From Candidatus Gastranaerophilales bacterium (GTDB lineage Bacteria > Cyanobacteriota > Vampirovibrionia > Gastranaerophilales > Gastranaerophilaceae), in the NCBI GenBank assembly GCA_944322545.1, contig CALUPF010000027.1, positions 1 through 35,780 of the forward strand: DNA of 35,780 nucleotides. The letters are read 5' to 3'. The translations under genes and the position numbers were made by a program. The notes beneath the pieces were generated by a model. It worked only from the letters and a program-made list of their open reading frames with translations, had not been told where the DNA came from and did no database searches. Positions 33,626 to 35,780 of the stretch are shown here, piece by piece (the stretch's first letter is position 1; each line of letters begins with the position of its first letter).

Positions 33626-34345
33626 TTAATTATCTAATTTTCGCAAATCAACGAACAGCAGAATTTCAGACATAAAAAAAGACCTTTTTAGGTCTCTTAT
33701 ATTTATTGGTGGGTCTGTAAAAACTACCTGTGCAAGTTCATTTTGCATAAGCTGTTTATAACTAGTTTCTTCTAAGGAGTTTCCGCAATACAACAAATGC
33801 TCACCTAGTTGCCACAAGTCACCCTTCTTTACACGTATAGGTATATCAACAACGCTTTCCAGAAACTGAGTATCGGAATCCTTGTTCTCGTTATTTTTGA
33901 CAGTTTCCAAGCCTTCAGGGTTAATAATCAGGTCAAGTTCTGGGATATCAAAACCAGTAATAGTTGCATCAAAACCAATCTCTGGTTCTAGGTTCATAAG
34001 GAATCCTAATTCTATTTTTAGAATTTCCTTATCCCAGCCCGCTTCTTCTGCCAGTCTGTTATCGGCAATTACATACGCACGAATTTGTTCTTTTGTCATA
34101 TGGTTCAAACATATTGTTGGAATCATAGACAGATCTAATTCGATCGCAGCCAGGACCCTACCGTGTCCAGCGATAATAACATCATCTGTATCAATCAATA
34201 CAGGATTGTTGAATCCTAGTTTATCTATACTCTTTGCAATTTTTTGAATTTGTTTCTTGCTGTGAGTACGAGAATTTTGTAAATTCAACTTTAGTTCTTT
34301 TGGATTTTTATAGAGAATCGCTAACTCGTTTTTGAAATCGTTCAT
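33626..34345 (-). pseudogene. ParB-domain protein, truncated remnant of a phage-type ParB/DNA methylase
   Basis: About 239 residues. The N-terminal ParB/Srx-like domain is intact: 'NSRTHSKKQIQKIAKSIDKL', 'PVLIDTDDVIIAGHGRVLAA' and 'EQIRAYVIADNRLAEEAGWD'. Then come the linker and methylase start 'VKKGDLWQLGEHLLYCGNS' and 'ELAQVVFTDPP'. In full-length phage and prophage homologues this continues 'DPPY' into the N4/N6 methyltransferase domain; here it becomes 'DPPINIRDLKRSFF' and stops within 25 residues, with an intrinsic terminator in the divergent tail. The start ATG at 34345 has AGGAG 7 nt upstream (an earlier ATG at 34384 has none). The methylase activity is lost; the ParB part may still be made. 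Confidence 0.85.
33672..33696 (-). terminator. Intrinsic terminator inside the truncated ParB/methylase frame
   Basis: On the minus strand, a 6-bp stem AGACCT-AAAA-AGGTCT is followed by a run of T (TTTTTTTATG). It lies right after the codons for 'TDPP' and before the frame's stop at 33626, so it marks the junction between methylase sequence and foreign downstream sequence. Confidence 0.65.
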
Positions 34346-34384
34346 TTGATTTCTCCTAAATTTTCTACGGTATGAAAAATGCAT

Positions 34385-34711
34385 CCATATAAAAATTAGG
34401 AAAATGTTTCTCGCGTTTAAAAAATCAACACCACGACTAGCACCTTAAATCCTCAAGATCCAGTCTATACTTGAAAAAAGTTTTTCATTTTTTGCTATTT
34501 TTTTCACAACAAAAAAATTTTTTTAGAAAAAAAGCTAAAAAATTTTTGTATCTTTTCTATCAAAAAAAAATTAAAACATTGTATTAAAATAAAAACAAAC
34601 AACAGTTTATTTTAAAAAGAAATTATACAAACTAAACTTTTTAAAGTACGATTTAATCAGCAAAAAAACCGTACAATTTTATAAATACAAAACTTATTTT
34701 GAAGAAGCAAA
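34385..34711. other. AT-rich intergenic region between the ParB remnant and DUF4186
   Basis: About 327 bp without a supported gene. 34420-34475 is less AT-rich than its surroundings; on the minus strand it can be read as short peptide pieces ('KYRLDLEDLRC', then stop), possibly decayed phage sequence. 34480-34640 is almost pure A/T with poly-A/poly-T blocks, including AAAAAAATTTTTTT. GTACG (34646-34650) and CGTAC (34670-34674) form a small inverted repeat, and TACAAT at 34672-34677 is a possible -10 for DUF4186. Confidence 0.4.
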
Positions 34712-35056
34712 ATGGATATTCTTGATAAATTAGCAAAATCAAAATTCAGAAGTAGATTTAAGCTACACCCAAAAGAACTTGAATATATCAAGACCAAAGG
34801 TCTTGATAAAATATACTCGCACGCCTGTGATTTTATAAGATACAGGATTGCCCCAGCTGAAATTCCAAATGATGGAAAACAAACTCCGATGCGTGGTCAT
34901 CCAGTATTTATTGCACAACACGCAACAGCAACCTGTTGCAGAGGTTGTATTGAAAAATGGCACCACTATCCAAAAGGTATTGAGTTAACACAAGCTCAAC
35001 AAGAACACCTTGTCTCTGTGATTATGGAATGGATAAAACTACAGATTGATCAATAA
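34712..35056 (+). CDS. DUF4186 family protein
   Basis: The protein has 114 residues. The family's diagnostic core is present: 'PNDGKQTPMRGHPVFIAQHA' followed by 'TATCCRGCIEKWHHYPKG', and the C-terminal 'EHLVSVIMEWIK'. The conserved Cys-Cys-Arg-Gly-Cys and several His suggest metal or cofactor binding, but the function is unknown. It is often found in scattered, mobile-looking contexts, which fits its position next to a phage-type remnant. The start is the ATG after GAAGAAGCAAA. Confidence 0.9.
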   Translation: MDILDKLAKSKFRSRFKLHPKELEYIKTKGLDKIYSHACDFIRYRIAPAEIPNDGKQTPMRGHPVFIAQHATATCCRGCIEKWHHYPKGIELTQAQQEHLVSVIMEWIKLQIDQ

Positions 35057-35080
35057 TTTAGTAAATTACATCCGCTAGTT

Positions 35081-35779
35081 CTAAAAATCTGCATAGAAAA
35101 ATATTATTGTATTAGGCTTTTGAATTGCAATTCCTGAAGTATAGCGTTCTTTATCTTCTTTTTTGTGTAAAAGACATACATAATCTTGAGACTTTAATTC
35201 ATTTATATATAACTCTACGCCTGATTTGTATAAGTTTTCATTTGTCGTGAAAGATACACAACTTTTTTTATACTTGTTTAATACATCATTAATATATTTT
35301 TCATTGCTATCGAACTTTAGATAATTTGTATTTTTGCCATCAAATGCATCTTCGATTTGAAAATAATAATTCGATATATCCTCAGGTAGTTTATCAGGGA
35401 AATGCCTCATATCATAAAAGCCCGATTTCTTTTTTAGCGCATTGATTTCTGTATCATACTGCGAAATGCTAGGTACTTTGGGACCAATGGGAAAAGGAGA
35501 TAAAAAGTCTGATTTCAACACAAAGAAAAATATTTCAATAAATAATAAGTGAAAAAGGCTAAAGACGATAAGAAGACATGTCGCAATATTTTTAGTTGTT
35601 AGTTTCCAGCTGTATTTTTTAGAGATTTTTTGTAATAGCAAAAACAATGCTAGCGGTATGACAATAATAACAACCAAAGCAATGCCAAAAACTTTTATAA
35701 AATCTATTCCCTGAATCAATAACAATATTGAAACAAGTGCAGAGATAATTGTAGTAATATTTAAAAATGTATATTTCAT
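35081..35779 (-). CDS. Hypothetical membrane protein with soluble C-terminal domain
   Basis: The protein has 232 residues, from an ATG at the window edge (an earlier start beyond the window cannot be excluded). Three hydrophobic segments at about 7-25, 28-50 and 64-90 ('LLIVFSLFHLLFIEIFFFVL') precede a soluble domain of about 140 residues with 'SFTTNENLYKSGVELYINEL' and two cysteines (C174 and C202 by count). No family recognised. It is convergent with the DUF4186 gene (24-bp gap). Confidence 0.65.
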   Translation of the reverse strand: MKYTFLNITTIISALVSILLLIQGIDFIKVFGIALVVIIVIPLALFLLLQKISKKYSWKLTTKNIATCLLIVFSLFHLLFIEIFFFVLKSDFLSPFPIGPKVPSISQYDTEINALKKKSGFYDMRHFPDKLPEDISNYYFQIEDAFDGKNTNYLKFDSNEKYINDVLNKYKKSCVSFTTNENLYKSGVELYINELKSQDYVCLLHKKEDKERYTSGIAIQKPNTIIFFYADF

Positions 35780-35780
35780 A

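Noticed and set aside
34480..34640. AT-rich poly-A/poly-T block as a replication or partition origin near a ParB-domain gene
   Set aside because: The ParB domain is of the phage methylase type, not the chromosome-partition type; no parS-like site, DnaA boxes or iterons were seen.
1..35780. tRNA, rRNA, CRISPR array or insertion sequence
   Set aside because: The intergenic gaps are short and were read on both strands; no cloverleaf, spaced direct repeats, transposase or terminal inverted repeats were recognised.

Overview
The window is a low-GC, gene-dense bacterial chromosome segment with diderm features: an AsmA-family protein, two TolC-type outer membrane factors, a HlyD-type adaptor and a periplasm-type lytic transglycosylase. 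Several proteins open with Asn/Ser/Ile-rich N-termini leading to a short 'VNFKS' or 'ISFKG' motif. Together with the low GC and the diderm genes, this suggests a gut Melainabacteria/Vampirovibrionia (Gastranaerophilales-like) genome. The taxonomy is an inference; there is no rRNA gene here to test it. No tRNA, rRNA, CRISPR array or insertion sequence was seen.

Layout. 1-4.65 kb (minus): AsmA-family protein followed by an overlapping TolC/CzcC-like outer membrane factor cut by the window edge. 4.8-8.1 kb: a secreted beta-rich protein, a double zinc-ribbon protein, a divergent glucose-6-phosphate isomerase and a DtxR/MntR-family regulator. 8.1-14.5 kb: an acyl-CoA synthetase, then a complete tripartite efflux module (MarR regulator, HlyD/EmrA adaptor, EmrB-type MFS pump on minus; TolC-like factor divergent on plus) around a perfect 14-bp palindrome that is probably the MarR operator. 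14.5-16.3 kb: metX-metW. 16.5-19.1 kb: a small unknown protein, a second secreted protein related to the one at 4.8 kb, and a B12-binding-type radical SAM protein. 19.3-21.6 kb (plus): an unusual Gly/Lys-rich heptad-repeat protein and a divergent GH13-like TIM-barrel protein. 21.6-28.1 kb (minus): signal peptidase I, polyprenyl diphosphate synthase, a lytic transglycosylase with a C-terminal EF-hand, an unknown protein, a DPP III-like metallopeptidase, a methyltransferase-like protein and a DMT transporter that seems to start at AUU. 28.2-30.6 kb: a secreted unknown, a lone ABC ATPase and a second DMT transporter. 30.6-33.4 kb (minus): DUF3737, alpha/beta hydrolase and CMD/cupin operon. 33.6-35.8 kb: a ParB-domain remnant of a phage-type DNA methylase cut off at 'TDPP' beside an intrinsic terminator, a DUF4186 protein and an unknown membrane protein.

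Genes that clearly work together are the MarR/HlyD/MFS/TolC pump, metX/metW (methionine biosynthesis) and the DUF3737/hydrolase/CMD-cupin operon. The most unusual observations are the AUU-start transporter, a possible dual start (secreted versus cytosolic) in the CMD-cupin gene, the heptad-repeat cationic protein next to the GH13-like protein, the shared N-terminal motif on unrelated proteins, and the methylase truncation. Many start codons were reassigned from Shine-Dalgarno (SD) positions; each change is explained in its entry.
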